64,000 bases of DNA, from assembly GCA_038501625.1 (NCBI GenBank), contig JAZAYU010000350.1, positions 434,001 to 498,000 on the forward strand, read 5' to 3'. The stretch comes from Corbicula japonica. Its lineage: Eukaryota; Mollusca; Bivalvia; Venerida; Cyrenidae. Shown piece by piece: positions 10,540-22,687 of the stretch. The position numbers and the translations under genes are program-made. Every line of letters starts with the position of its first letter. Positions within the stretch are counted from its first letter, which is position 1. The notes under the pieces were generated by a model. The model was not told the DNA's origin and did no database searches. It worked only from the letters and a program-made list of their open reading frames with translations.

Positions 10540-11490
10540 TTAAACGGTTTCATTGCGAATACGACAGACGACCAGACAAAGCTAACGGTAAAATATTGGA
10601 ATTCGAACTTCTCTTTCAGACTTTTTCTTTCAAGATAACACTGACAATGAAATTGAACACGAGAAAATATTGAATCTGCCAGGTTGATCCTACTAGAAAG
10701 TGTTCTTTATTTTTCTCTTTCCTATAACAGGTGTGTACATAGTCCACCTACAATGGCTCTGCTGACTGTGCTGCATTTAAATACAAAGATGTCCTTCTTT
10801 TTTAAAAACTGAATAAAATGAATAGAAGTAAATTACAAATTGAATATTTCAAGTTTCGAAAAGATTGTTCACTTTAAAATTTAGTTGTATTTCAAATTTA
10901 AGAAAAGTGTTCTTGACAACGATCAAAGTATGTAACTCTCTTTGTCAAATATTCTAGTTCCTACATATAGGGAACACCAATTTATAATCGAACAATATTA
11001 ATAACTTCTGCAGTCTGTATTTGAAATAATATGGACAAAAGTTCCCCTATTTACATGTTTTCCTGAAGTCACCATTTACTACCGAAGTACAATAGCAAAT
11101 AGCAATTTGAATAGTAAAAAATTCTCTAAAATATGAAAAATACTACATCAAATCATAATGTAGCACAAGAAAGGCACATATCTGATAGTTTTTGTTTCAA
11201 AGGCAATTTTTACAAAGTATAAGAGCCGTGTTGCTAATTACTATGTAATTGAAATAGAATTATGCTGTTAAAAATTATATGAAATCCAATGATTTCAACA
11301 CAGTAGTACACTTTGCAGTGTGGCGGCCGTAGAAAGCAAGTCAGTACTGTTACTAGTAAAAGTTGGTTACATAACTGTCATATACTTACGCGTTTATCTG
11401 AGTTATTCCAGCTTGTTCTGTAGGGGGCGTTCTCCGAGTCATGTGGCTAGGCGCTTACCTGTGTAGGAAATTTTGGGTCTCGATCTGTTA
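10540..11490. other. Unassigned AT-rich sequence
   Basis: No gene is visible. A possible family B internal scrap (GTGGCGGCCGTAGAAAGC, GTCAGTACTGTTACTAG) lies near 11317-11360. Confidence 0.4.
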
Positions 11491-11494
11491 CTAA

Positions 11495-11905
11495 GTCCCT
11501 TGCTGATTTGACTCCAAGGAGCTAGTCTCGTCTATTTGTCTTTCCGCTTGACAATTTTATTAGCTTCTTATGTTTTATATGTTTGAGTGACCTTGCATGA
11601 AAAATTGTCTATTTTATTGGTTGAGTTTGAGCTATTTTACCAACACAACTTGTACTTTTTTGTTCATACGAGAACCTGAACCCTGGTCTAAAACCCAGCG
11701 GCGAATTGTTTTATCACTGACCGTTTCTAGGTTGCAACTCCTCCGGTTCTCATTTTCGTGTATTGTTTGTGGTTTCTATTTTGAAATTGATCATAGTATT
11801 AACCATGCAATATTTTCCTCTCTACATTTTGGCTTTGTAGAGAGGCTGTGTTTTCTAGAAGCAAAGATGTGACCATTTCTAATATGCATTTTTCACTTTT
11901 TAAAT
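11495..11905 (+). mobile_element. Family A, 0.4-kb 3' UTR copy
   Basis: It starts near CTTGCTGATTTGACTCCAAG and ends TCTAATATGCATTTTTCAC. It holds the GCTTCTTATGTTTTATATG and GAGAACCTG blocks. An insertion duplicates part of the GAGGCTGTG segment. Confidence 0.75.
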
Positions 11906-12814
11906 TATAATTATTATTTCAGAAACAAACAAAACATAAATGGGCACACCCAAACACACTGTAATAATCACATTGGACACTACAATTCGGCTAACACTTG
12001 ACTACACTTACAGTTTCATACCTGTTGCGTACTGCAGAAAATTATAATATACATATATTTATTATATTAATGATTAATATTATTACTCACAAAAAACCAT
12101 ATTTCCCCTATTTGACATCATAAGTGAAATTTGACCTTAGCTAACTGTACTTTAAAGCTCTTATATATGTATCATACCATTATAAATTGCTGTTTTAAGT
12201 ACAAACTTTTGAAATACGATCTCGTTTTTGTCTACAAATTGGTCTTATAAGTATTGATATTTCATATCAATACAAGTCAGTTTGCTAAGCACCAAGTAAT
12301 TTAAACACGAATCATCCACAGTATACGCAGTTACATTGGAAATCGTTTAGTGGTGCGTTGAGAAAATTCTCCGTGTACACACAACCATGACCAACAGTCA
12401 TGCAAACGAGGTTACCAATTATTTCACAGTATTAAATTTACGTTACATACTTGTACCCGACATTCGTAGATACTCCATCTTTACTTTCACCTGAAAGAGT
12501 AAATGTTTTCGACTAAATTCATGTCAAATGCAAAATATCATAATACATTTAGTGAATGCAGAGATAGATATATGTTTCTGGTTTTGTTTTGCAAACATTG
12601 ATAGTTTCAAATCCCATTCAAATTCAAAATTAACACCACTTCATTTTGTAACAATAAAATTGTAAAAACATTTTCCATATTGTTAAATCAGTCATTAATC
12701 AGGTAAAAAAGAAATATAAGAAATAAAACTAGTTACTGTCATACATCAGAAGATATGTTCAAAAATATTCTTGGTGCTTAGCTAACTTTGAGGCGCGAAC
12801 ATTTATACAAAAAA

Positions 12815-13052
12815 CGTGAAATATGCATATCAGGAATCGCCACACTCACAAAACATAGCCTCCCCACGCAGCGAAAATGAAGAGAGGAAGAGAGAGCACG
12901 TCCGTTACAAGTATTCCAATTCAAATAAGATATCACAAACAGTTAACGAAAAAGAGAACCCTTGGGGTTACCGCCTTGGAACGGTCAGTGGAAAAGCAAA
13001 TTGCCACTGGGGGTTTAAACCAGGTTCTACGGTGCGCCAACCTCAAACTAAG
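12815..13052 (-). mobile_element. Family A, 3' end copy
   Basis: The minus strand ends GATTCCTGATATGCATATTT. It covers the T-rich coding-like strip, CCAAGGCGGTAACCCC and part of the stem-loop. Open frames seen here are repeat sequence. Confidence 0.85.
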
Positions 13053-13194
13053 CAATCGGTTTTTAAAGTTGTAAACATTCTGACGGTTCATACACTGATA
13101 AAAATCAGTAAAACGAAATTCAGTTCCTAAATTGACATGGGTACAACATTGTCAAGGGTTGTTACTTTTCTTTTAACATAGGCAATTAGATTCT

Positions 13195-13992
13195 GGAGAC
13201 TGTAGATAGTTACAGATATCTTGGAGTTATGTATCTGGGTTCAATTTCATAAAAGTGTGATTATACTTAAGATGGTGAAGCACTTAGGAAAGGAGCCGTA
13301 CGCGCCTTCAGCAAAATGCACAACATTAAAGACTCTGGTTTTAAATCTTTACAAAAGGTGTTCTTGAACTACTGCTCTTCTATCTGGGGCTTTAGAAAGC
13401 ACCAACATAACGACAACGTACAGCACAGGACGATGCGTTACTTCATAGACATCCATAGATTCACTCCTAGACTTGATAGGACAAGTACTTACCAGAATCA
13501 CCAAAAGTGTTAATACTTTAGCACAATTCTGTAAATAGCTTTTAATATGAAGCCAAACAAGTAATGAATGTTTTGATTCTAAATTGCTATATTGAATCTC
13601 AGTCAACGGTGACTCTTTGAAAGTTGATGACCATATTGGTGATATCTACTGCGGAAATGGCAAACAGACGTACAGCGCATTCTTTAAGTGAGGACATATA
13701 GGCTGTTCAAATACTACTTTAAACCAGAAAACTTAATCAGTGTGAACACGTGAAAAAAAAGAACGCTCCTTGATATATCGATTTAGACTTGGAATTTTAC
13801 CCATTAGAAACAGGTGGGTTTGTTGGTAAAGCTGTAGAACAAAGACTTTGAACACTGTGCGAACAATTTGGTTGAAGACGAAAAACAGTTTCTGTTTGAT
13901 TGCGATCTATATAATGACTTGAGAAATAGGAAATACGTACAGTCTGTGACATTTCCAATACAAAATAAGAACATAGATGAAAAACTTACGCT
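13195..13992 (+). pseudogene. LINE reverse-transcriptase C-terminal relic
   Basis: Frame-shifting translation gives V-D-S-Y-R-Y-L-G-V-M-Y (13203), G-E-A-L-R-K-G-A-V-R-A-F (13275-13310), L-N-Y-C-S-S-I-W-G-F (13366-13395) and H-R-T-M-R-Y-F. After a gap come L-G-I-L-P-I-R-N-R and E-D-E-K-Q-F-L-F-D-C-D-L-Y-N (13874-13915). This order is typical of the region after the palm domain in Jockey/CR1-like LINEs, including the late H/C-rich D-E-x-H/Q-F-L-F-x-C motif. Several frameshifts and stops are present. It differs from the family A RT. Confidence 0.75.
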
Positions 13993-14299
13993 TTAATTAA
14001 AATTATTCACGAAGGCTTGCTAAATTTCTTCTTCTATATTGTCTATTAAGAGACGCCATACCAGAATATTATTGTCTTTCTTTTTCTTAAATGATCTTCA
14101 ATAATATTATAAAATTTGAGAGATAAATTCAATTTTATCATTATGCCAAACCGATTTCATATATTTCATCCCAGTTATAGAATTTACTGAAATTAATGTT
14201 GACATAAAGCTGAATAACGAATTTATAGAGCCACTAAAGACTTGATGCGAAGTAAAATATTATGTAGTTTGCAAGACATTAATTTCTCGTTTGTTAAAT

Positions 14300-14535
14300 C
14301 TAATAAGTTAATTGCTAGGTACATGAACTCGTTTGATAAGAATTGAATAAATGATTAAAGGAAAGAAAGAAACAAGAAGGTTAAACTTGAACATATTCTA
14401 AATGTTGTAAGTTTTGTCTTTCGGAATTGACCTGATAACCATTTATAAAATTAATTACAACATTTTGTTAATTATACAAATGCAAATAATTAAAATAGCT
14501 CAGGCAACAGAGTTGCATATTTTGATATAAAATGA
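14300..14535. other. Unassigned AT-rich sequence
   Basis: Nothing recognisable. Confidence 0.5.
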
Positions 14536-14539
14536 TTTT

Positions 14540-14632
14540 GCCTCTACTTGGGAGCGAACCCGTACCGCCAGGGCTACAGCGCCTATCCATTCAATTCCGA
14601 CAACGCTACTGACTGAGCTGCCGAACAAAACC
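14540..14632 (-). repeat. tRNA-like (SINE head) sequence
   Basis: The minus strand has GGCAGCTCAGTCAGTAGCG, like a Pol III A box, and GGTTCGCTCCC, like a B box, about 55 bases apart. The spacing and missing stems argue against a working tRNA and for a tRNA-derived SINE or pseudogene. Confidence 0.35.
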
Positions 14633-14890
14633 GACAGTATAAATTTAGTGAACTTAAAGACAAAATAAATTTAGCTAAATAATTAAACAAAACGATACTG
14701 TAAAAGCGTTAAGACATTATATTTTCTTACAACATTTATACTATGACAGAGATATCAATGTTATTAAATAGAATGCACATTTGTATAAATCTGAATAGTA
14801 ATGAAAAAGATAAAGTAAAATAAAATTAATTTTACATCCTGTGTGGCAACTGAAATGTCAATCGGTTGAGATCTATTAAGATTTGTTGTA

Positions 14891-15232
14891 ATGAGACAAC
14901 TTCTAATTACTTCTCACCACGAGACACAGAAATCTGATAACACTTTTTGCACGGTGAAGATTTTGTGCGATGAGCGTTTCAGCCGGGCATCTGAAATGTT
15001 TTACATTGATAATAGAAGAATAACGGATAGAATTAATTGTGTGGTACACATTCAATTCCTTCTCCAGTCCTTAGATTCAGTGAATCAGAGACTAATGTCT
15101 ATTCACAAACAATTTACGGCCAAAGGAGCAGCTGTAAAAAGGGGCTATTATTTACGATCACGTATTTCTAGCTTCTTCAAAACGATTAGGTTTTCCAAAC
15201 ATCTAAACATCGTTCAAAGAAAAATCCGGTAA
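14891..15232 (+). CDS. Unassigned 113-codon ORF
   Basis: This is the longest non-repetitive open frame outside the known repeats. It starts ATG-AGA-CAA and ends R-K-I-R-stop. Composition is mixed, basic at the C-terminus (R-G-Y-Y-L-R-S-R) and without signal peptide, repeat or family motif. No splice sites or poly(A) signal tie it to a gene. It may be a chance frame. Confidence 0.15.
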   Translation: MRQLLITSHHETQKSDNTFCTVKILCDERFSRASEMFYIDNRRITDRINCVVHIQFLLQSLDSVNQRLMSIHKQFTAKGAAVKRGYYLRSRISSFFKTIRFSKHLNIVQRKIR

Positions 15233-15234
15233 AT

Positions 15235-18200
15235 GCTTGACTGTTCGGTCTTAATATTTTATTGTTTAAAATGAATACATGTAGATCTCTTTCTGCCTCT
15301 CTTTCTTTCATTAGCTCTTTTTAAGCTCGTAATGCAAAATGCTACGAAAGCGCACTTCTTCAATAAACTCTTTTTAAATTTCGGAATAAAGAATGTTGAT
15401 TCATGTAAATGATAACGACTCTGCATGATTTGATTTAAGACGTTTTTCGTAATAAATCTTTTTTTAAGGAGAGTGAATCTGGTTATATTGGGAGAATATT
15501 TCCGTTCGTACGTCGGTCCGTCAACTCGTCACATTATTTCTCTATGTTTTTTTTCCATAATCATTATTTTAAGTCTATCCGCCTTTTGAATAATTGTACA
15601 CATATGCATATTTTACCCGCATGTTATATTATTCAAAACAAATCTGTGAGCGCTTTATTTTACGGGAAAAAGAAACTGCATTACGCAAATACAGGGGTTG
15701 TAAAAAGCATTACTCATCTCATACAACTCTGTGCAGTTACGTCAACGTTTAGTTTAATGCATATGTAGCAAATGCTAATCAAAAATATTTTTATTTTGTA
15801 TTTGTTTCTGCCTTGTTATTCTTTCCTAAGTAAACTTTGATTTCAGAATTCCAAATCTTTGAAAATGTTTGCACCAGCTCAGCTCTTATCGGTCTTACAG
15901 TTGTATTCTTTCGGTTGTTTCGTACATACTAATGAATGTATTTTTGTACTGATGTCGCTTTCGATATAAAGATGCAGTAGTTAAAATATTCAAATAAAAT
16001 CTTGTTGTATTTATTAGGTTTCCTTACTTTATTCATCTGTTATTTTGTTCTTTTTTCAGTTGCTTCCAGTCTGTGTAATTAACTAAATGTTTACATCTTC
16101 CCAGAATGCAGACACACAGTAACGTTTTAAGTACATAGAAGAATGTTTCCACTGCAACTTAATTATTGAGATGTAATTTGAAAATCTGTTTCCTAGAATC
16201 GTTATAATTGCTATAACCTAAGTCGTTGACTTAAGATCATGAGACAGACAGTAATTACCTTAATTTATTTTATGGATTGCAGTCGTTTAGAAACAAACAT
16301 TTACTTCATACAGAAAAAACAGTGTTAAAATAGGAAATCGTTTTGACAAACATTATTAACTGTATTTATGCGGCGATCCAACAGTAAATGATTGTTAGTA
16401 TTTTTAAAGACCTAATTTTTGGTTCTGTTTCAAGTTTGCATGTTCTGCATGGTTTCTCCTCATTCAAACTGTATGCAGTTTTGACCAGTCAGCCACATTG
16501 TCTTGGGAAGAATATTTTTTGACACGATACAATTACAAATGTATAATATTTTGTCAAAACAATTAGCAAGACATTTAGTTAATATCAACTGGTTCTTACA
16601 ACGTCTGGGAACCATTAACGAATTTGAAATAAAAATATACACTGAAAACAACTTTTCTTACGGGTCAACCAACTTATCTTTTTTTCTCTGTGTAATAATC
16701 ATTTACGTTAACTAATTGCACTAATTTACTCTTTGTTAATTTGGTGAAAAATTGTCACAAAGATGTATTAAACAACTGTCAAAACCTATAGAACACAAAA
16801 AACAAAATGTGATCAAAGGTCTGAAAGTCCTAATATCAGGCATTTCATAGCTGTGTAATATTTGTGGGTTTGTGAGCATGTGGAAACTGTTGGAGAAAGT
16901 TTAGAGTTATTACATGTAAAACAATAAAACACGTTTTGGAAATCACATCATGCTCGACAATTTTTTAAGTAATATGATTTGACGAATCTATGTGTCGGCT
17001 ATATAACGTACTTTAAAATATTTCTTTAAAATGTGGCATCTTTCAAAAATTGAGGAATATGCAATTGGAATATATTAACAGAAAGCGGCTGCATTAAGTT
17101 ATGTTTTAAATCATTTATCCTCTTATGCTTTAATGGAGTCTCGCTTAGTTTAGTAAGTGACATATGATGCTGAACGTTAAAATGGTATTTATGCTTATTT
17201 AATTTAACCACTCGTTAAGTTGAATATTTAATTTGTTACATCGTAAATGTTAAAAGAGGTCATCCGTATTGTCGCGATTTTGTTTAAAAGTCAGAACCTT
17301 AAAAGCCCTTACCTTTGCCACGTGTGATTTCCCGGCGTTAACTGCTACCAACATACTACTAGTTCAGTCTGTTTAAATATGATGCTACAGGTTAGATTTG
17401 CCAACACGTCTAATGCTCATTGTCGTCCATTGTATTCATTTTCAGTTTATGTCAGGTGATATTGATAACAGTTGAGGACAATTATTTAAATACGTTCTAA
17501 TTAGGATAACATTTAAAGAAATTTTAATTATCCTATTTCTGGCGTGACTTAATTAAACCAAATTTACATGGACGTTACCTTCACGAGTTGCGTGGTACGC
17601 AATCACAGGCACATAAAAATATATTGTTTATTGATACAGTTCACGTATTAAGCAAGATCGGTTACATATTCGTGACTGTATAATTACGTGTTTTGTCATA
17701 TGTCTACAGGCAAAGCTTCTTTAATGTGTTAGCATGTTTCTTCTGTCCTGGTGATATTTATTATGTTTTATAACGTCTGCAATCACAGTTGATAACCTGG
17801 TGCTTGATGAAAGTTTTACATAGACTCGCTTGAATAAATGACAGTTCGTCAAAGTACACCTGATAAGCTAACGTTTTCATACTCTATCAAACTGTTAAGT
17901 GATTGTATGCGTCTACAAATTACCTCTTTATGCGTGCTTACAATTTTCTAAGTTTTATAATATTTAAATTATGAAAACATGCTGTTTCACTCGTTTTTCG
18001 ATGTACTTGGTTTATGTTTCATCCCAAGAGGACTATCAATGACGCTAACGTGATCACGAGTCGTCATGTTGTGTTAGCAAAAGTTATTTAAACTTCATTA
18101 TGTACTTTTATCCGCAAATATTGTGATAATAAATACCATCCATAATTTAGTTTGACATTCTCCAACCAACCCAAATAATCAAATTCAAATGCGATATACT

Positions 18201-18545
18201 TTGAAATTCAAAAGCTATCTATATTACAGTTATACACATACACAACATTTCCGTTTATTCTTTGTAAGATAGTTGTATTTGTAAAGAAAAGTGCAGATGA
18301 AACAAACTGTCACCGTCCATTACCGTTATCGTTTGAGTTTGCTGATACAGAGAAATTGTTGTTTTTTAAAGATGTCAGTTGATTCTATTTGTCCAGCACA
18401 GTCATTCTGTAACTGACCAATAAAGCAGGCGTGTCACATAAGAAGAAGTCCGTTCCTATTGCAACAACACTCGTTATTTAATAAATCGTATGTGAATGAA
18501 ATCCGAATGAAAGTTTTGTTCTGGAAATCTCCTTTATTATTGGTA
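15235..18545. other. Unassigned AT-rich sequence (3.3 kb)
   Basis: I see no gene, family A or B copy, or tandem repeat here, which makes it the longest repeat-poor stretch outside the neuropeptide gene. Confidence 0.5.
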
Positions 18546-18547
18546 GA

Positions 18548-18592
18548 TTGTGTTTTCTGAATGTGGCCATTCCTGATATGCACATTTAACTG
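18548..18592 (+). mobile_element. Family A, last 45 bases
   Basis: TTCTGAATGTGGCCATTCCT then GATATGCACATTTAAC. It is the shortest tail recognised. Confidence 0.6.
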
Positions 18593-18594
18593 TT

Positions 18595-19495
18595 AAAAGT
18601 ATTTTTTAAAGAAACCCATGATGTTTCTAAAGGGCTCGATAACGGCATCTTCATGTTTAAAAGGAATAGTTTCACATAAAAAAGACCAGCAACAAACTCT
18701 GCCCAATGGGTAACACTAGAATTTATATGACACAAAAGAATAAGAAAACTTCGATTTAAAATAGTTAATTTTTAATGTTTTAGGTCGCTATATCTTCAAG
18801 CGTCACAAGTTCAGAATTCGTTTGCTGTTGAGATCTTTTAAGACTGTCGAACATTTCAATAAAACCATTCTTTCATAAAAAGAACTTTATTCCTGTTTTG
18901 AAAGATATATTTCAGAACCTTGAATTAAAACAAAACCGAAAGTTATATAGTTGCAGTTATCTAGATTTAGCATCAAACACAAGCGTAGTGTTAAAATGTT
19001 GAAATTTTACTGAAACAGTGTAACATATTTTTATGGAATCAAGGGGTCTTCGAGGTAATTGCCCAGTTGGTTAATAAAAATAGCGCGTGAGTTTGTTATT
19101 GGTTTATGCTTTGTTTGATGTTTTACAACTATAGACAGTTCTGTAATAAAGTGAGAATATGCCACCGGTCGAGACAATGCAATCAATCATAAGTACCTCG
19201 TTATATTTCATTCCCAAATGTGTATTTTTCAGATTATAGCCAAGGGCCGATATCTTGATGACAATATTGCATCTCCGCTAAAGGACCATTATGTTGATAT
19301 GTAAATAATAGACGTAAAAAATAAAAGTAAAAATAGTGTAATAAGTGGAAGTGTGAAAGATATATGAGGGAGAACACCTTCATAGAATCACCGTCATACT
19401 TATCAAGAAAATAAAAAAAAACAACAGTATTTTAACATTTTCTGAAGTTGCTAAGTAATTCCTTCAGTTATATGTTACAGTCGATGATAAGGGAA
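18595..19495. other. Unassigned AT-rich sequence
   Basis: Nothing recognisable. Confidence 0.5.
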
Positions 19496-19500
19496 CTTTT

Positions 19501-19722
19501 GAAGCCATCAAACCGGACAAATTAAAAATATATAGCAGGCTAGGTTTGATTGTGCCTGTTCATTGGCAGGAATGAAAATACATATAACTGCCCACGCCGC
19601 CTAGCCCCGGGGTTGAGGGCAACACACTATTTACACAAGTAAACAGTATAATTTCGATCCATCTCAAACGATGGTATCCATATGGCGGTGAACATGGAAC
19701 CTTCGATGCGATATTTTTCATC
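19501..19722 (-). mobile_element. Family B, 3' half copy
   Basis: The reverse complement of the 61990-62235 segment: the hairpin (CAGGC...GCCTG), TGCCCACGCCGCCTAGCCCC and ATATGGCGGTGAACATGGAA. Confidence 0.75.
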
Positions 19723-19784
19723 TTGTATTTACTCTTCAACTCGGACAACAAGAAAGACTTGTCTAACGAATCATAATATACATG

Positions 19785-19920
19785 TGCCCAAGGTTATAAA
19801 ACTGAGCATGGAAAGCAGTCTCAAACCTCAAGTATCTGACTGGCTTAAATGGCGACTGGTCGCCATTTCTGCCAATAAGATGCTTGAAACTTGAGACTGG
19901 TTTCCAATCGCAGCTTAATA
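19785..19920. mobile_element. Family C, complete palindromic MITE-like element
   Basis: A long imperfect palindrome centred near 19855. CTCAAACCTCAAGTATCTG and AAATGGCGACTGG on the left match CAGTCTC/CTTGAGACTGG and CCAGTCGCCATTT on the right in inverse order, over arms of about 60 bases. No coding capacity. Confidence 0.7.
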
Positions 19921-20381
19921 AACTTCAATCCTGTAGTGGCATAACGTAGGCTGTATTATTTAAGAAGTTTTTACATTGACTAAGCGGGTATTTTGCTGAA
20001 TGAATGATGCTTTGGTTGATTTTAATACAGATAATTTATTGGGCATTATGTTGTTTTTTTGTTGTGTTTTTTTTTTTTAAATACTTCAGACAATTAAGAC
20101 AAGCGCGAAGAATATATAGTTATTTGGTTTCATTACAGGGTGTGTGAGGATATACTGCCGGTCTGTGTGTCATATTACCCAAGGCGCAGGCGAGAGATAA
20201 TATGACAACCAGACCGGAAATATATCCTCACACACCCTATCAAGAAACCAAATAATTGTTTTATTATACTACAACGAATTTCTCAGGCAAAACAGAATAA
20301 AAAACATTGTTGATTTTTTTAAATATTTCGCTCATTTTATTTCAAACGGCACATTTTCCCGTTGAGAGCCTCACTGTCTGA

Positions 20382-20545
20382 TTTGCCACTGACCGTTCCA
20401 AGGCGGTAACCCATCGGGTTCTCATTTTTGTTAATCATTTTTTGAAACTGATCATTTGATTAACCATGCTCTCTCCCTCTCTCTTCTTCTTGACTGTGTG
20501 GGAAGGCTGTTTTTTCTGAATTTCTGATATGCATATTTCACCTTT
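20382..20545 (+). mobile_element. Family A tail inserted in family D
   Basis: TTTGCCACTGACCGTTCCAA to GATATGCATATTTCACC, interrupting the body of the family D element. Confidence 0.8.
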
Positions 20546-20747
20546 TTCACAAATTACCTGTATGACGTCACTTAATTTCTTGAGTGACGTCACTTCAATG
20601 TTGCTTCAATGGGTATGTCGATTCGATTTTTATTTTTCAAATTTTAGGTTAACTTTATTGTTTTCAACTTTGAAAACATTATGCAATTATTCTCTGGGAC
20701 GATTTTAATAATCCCTGAGCATATCGCTTTACAAATTAGGAAAGAGT

Positions 20748-20820
20748 TTCAAAATAGACGCCACAAACAATTAACGAAAGTGAAAACCCGAGGGGTGACC
20801 GCCTTGGAACGGTCAGTGGC
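20748..20820 (-). mobile_element. Family A internal fragment
   Basis: Contains CACAAACAATTAACGAAA and CCGCCTTGGAACGGTCAGTG but no 3' terminus. Confidence 0.65.
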
Positions 20821-20916
20821 GAGCATTTTTCGCGAAATTTAAAGCTAAATGGCGGACGACAACAAGAGGTGGGAGGCCAGATGTGGAATTTAAGTCAAGT
20901 GCATTTCGTATTTACG

Positions 20917-22685
20917 GCTGAGCCGTAAATACGGACTTACATCAACGGCAAATTATCCAATCAAATTCAAGGGAAATTCTTTTCAGTATAATAATTATTT
21001 TTCCTGGAAGTAATGGCATTCATCTTTATAACCATATCGATATTACCGTACGAATAAATGTGTCTCTGAGGTGCACCAACTAAGGAAACCTAGGCGATAA
21101 CTTAATTTAGATACATAATTATATCTTATAGCCATTTTACAATAGTTTTACGATTCTGCTTATATGGTAATTTGTGCATTTTTTGCAATAATAGTAGGCA
21201 ATTTGTCTTGCGTTCACTCAACACTGATTCTAAATTTTATTCTAAATTTTGATATTTCAAAAGTAATATCCAAAACCGCTGTGTTCTTGATGTAGCTTTT
21301 CCGAATATGAGTCGAAACCAAGTAGAACTGCAATTGACACCCAGCAAGTTCTCTTTTTACATCCATGTATAAACCCAAAAGTAATGCAAGGGAACGGAAT
21401 AGTTAAAAGCACACTGCACGCTTGATGATTAAACTTACAGTAGATCGTTCCTTTGGCTCTTATCTTATAAGGCGGTGACAGGAGTTTCTGAGTTTTATTG
21501 ACGTTAAGAAAAAGGAAGTTCATTAAATTGTAAACCATGCTCTCTCTTCTTCTCTTCTTCTTGGCTATGTGGTGAGGCTGTGTCTGCTGAATGAGGCATT
21601 TCCTGATAAGCGCATTTTACTTTTTTCAACATTGAAGCTCAATCTTTTCTCGGGTCTCAGTACGGCCTTTGGGTATCTGCTTGTTTGCTTGACAAGGCTG
21701 TTAGATTGTTATGTGTTATAATGTTTGTGTGCTCAGGCACGCAACATTGTCGAGTTGATGGGTGGGTTGGAGCTTATTCACCGAGACAAGGTGTACGTGT
21801 TTGTTCATATAAAAACCTGTTTGGGAAAGTATGAGGTAAGTGCAACTCAGAACTTGGTTTGAACAACCAGTGGCAATTGTTTAGCAACTGACCGTTCCAA
21901 GGCAGTTACCCATCGGGTGCTCATTTTCGTTTATTGATTGTGGTGTCTTTTTTAAATTGATCATTTTATAACCCATGCGTTGGTCCTGTCTTCGTTTGGC
22001 TATGTATAGAGGTTTTATCTTTGGATGTGGCCGTTCCTGATATGCCTATATAACTTTTCTGTCTAAATTTCTCTTTTGAAAATGGAGAATTTATTTTTAA
22101 AATTTTTGATTGCTGATACCCATCCTAATTTAAAAATACAGATGTAGTCAGTTCAAAATCAATTCTTCATCAATGAAGTTTTCAATCAGTGTTTTATGGT
22201 GATTTAATTTATGTTTAAAGATTACAGGCAATATTTTATAATTTCTCCGCTATTGTAAATTCAAAAAAAACCTTAAGACATGATATTCTTTAGCGCTCTG
22301 CATTGCATGCTTAGTGATAAATCTATTTACAGTTGTTCGCTTGGCTTACCTCTTTGTTTGCACGACGGTGGCAATGGTTGCAGGGGTTGAGGAGTGGTAT
22401 GAAAGTAACGTGGAGAAAACTCTCCAAAGAACTTTATGAATAATTTATCGAAAGTCTAACTCGTTTGAAATCAACAAAAACATGTGTGTAGTACGGAGGC
22501 CGTATTCAGTCGCTTCAGTGATGCCAATGGTCTAAACATCGGTGACGTTGGTGCACCCTAGAAATGTTTTGCCACTGATATTAATTTTTGTGGTTTCTTT
22601 TTTGAAATTGATCATTTTATAAACACATGCTCACGAAAAAATCAAATAAAAATGTAGGTCTCATTTCAGTGCAACACAAACTCAT
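20917..22685 (+). repeat. Recent 1.76-kb tandem duplication, unit 1
   Basis: It is nearly identical to 22688-24437. It begins in the centre of the family D palindrome (GCTGAGCCG) and ends at CAACACAAACTCAT. It contains family A pieces and an antisense 93-codon ORF that is simply duplicated. Confidence 0.95.
21536..22645 (+). mobile_element. Family A composite inside duplication unit 1
   Basis: Three pieces in one orientation: a short tail (21536-21632), a 0.36-kb 3' UTR copy (21690-22062), and a longer decayed piece (22078-22645). The longer piece begins in RT-derived sequence and lacks the last part. RT traces such as F-Y-G-D-L-I-Y (about 22195-22215) remain. Confidence 0.75.
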
Positions 22686-22687
22686 GT

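Larger units (their letters stand above)
12105..14245 (+). repeat. Old dispersed duplication, copy 2
   Basis: Blocks at 12105-12205, 12282-12415, 12680-12790 and 14167-14240 match 5990-6090, 4877-5015, 5640-5740 and 6432-6502. A family A copy and a LINE relic separate the last two blocks. Confidence 0.5.
20122..20990. mobile_element. Family D element, copy 1
   Basis: A fold-back block (20125-20262) has arms TTTGGTTTC...GGTGTGTGAGGATATA and TATATCCTCACACACC...GAAACCAAA. A body with two TGACGTCA sites (20563, 20585) follows, then a palindrome (20908-20932), then CAAATTCAAGGGAAATTC and CAGTATAATAATTA at the far end. Family A pieces are inserted in the body. The same order, reversed, is at 25690-26326. 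Confidence 0.65.

Noticed and set aside
10676..10705. CCAGGTTGATCCTAC, resembling the 5' end of 18S rRNA
   Set aside because: Only about 9-10 contiguous bases match and nothing downstream follows rRNA sequence.
12816..13130. 104-codon ORF and similar ORFs at 48299-48670, 33025-33336 and 56373-56579
   Set aside because: All lie in the family A 3' UTR and recur wherever that repeat occurs; no shared protein frame is conserved across copies.
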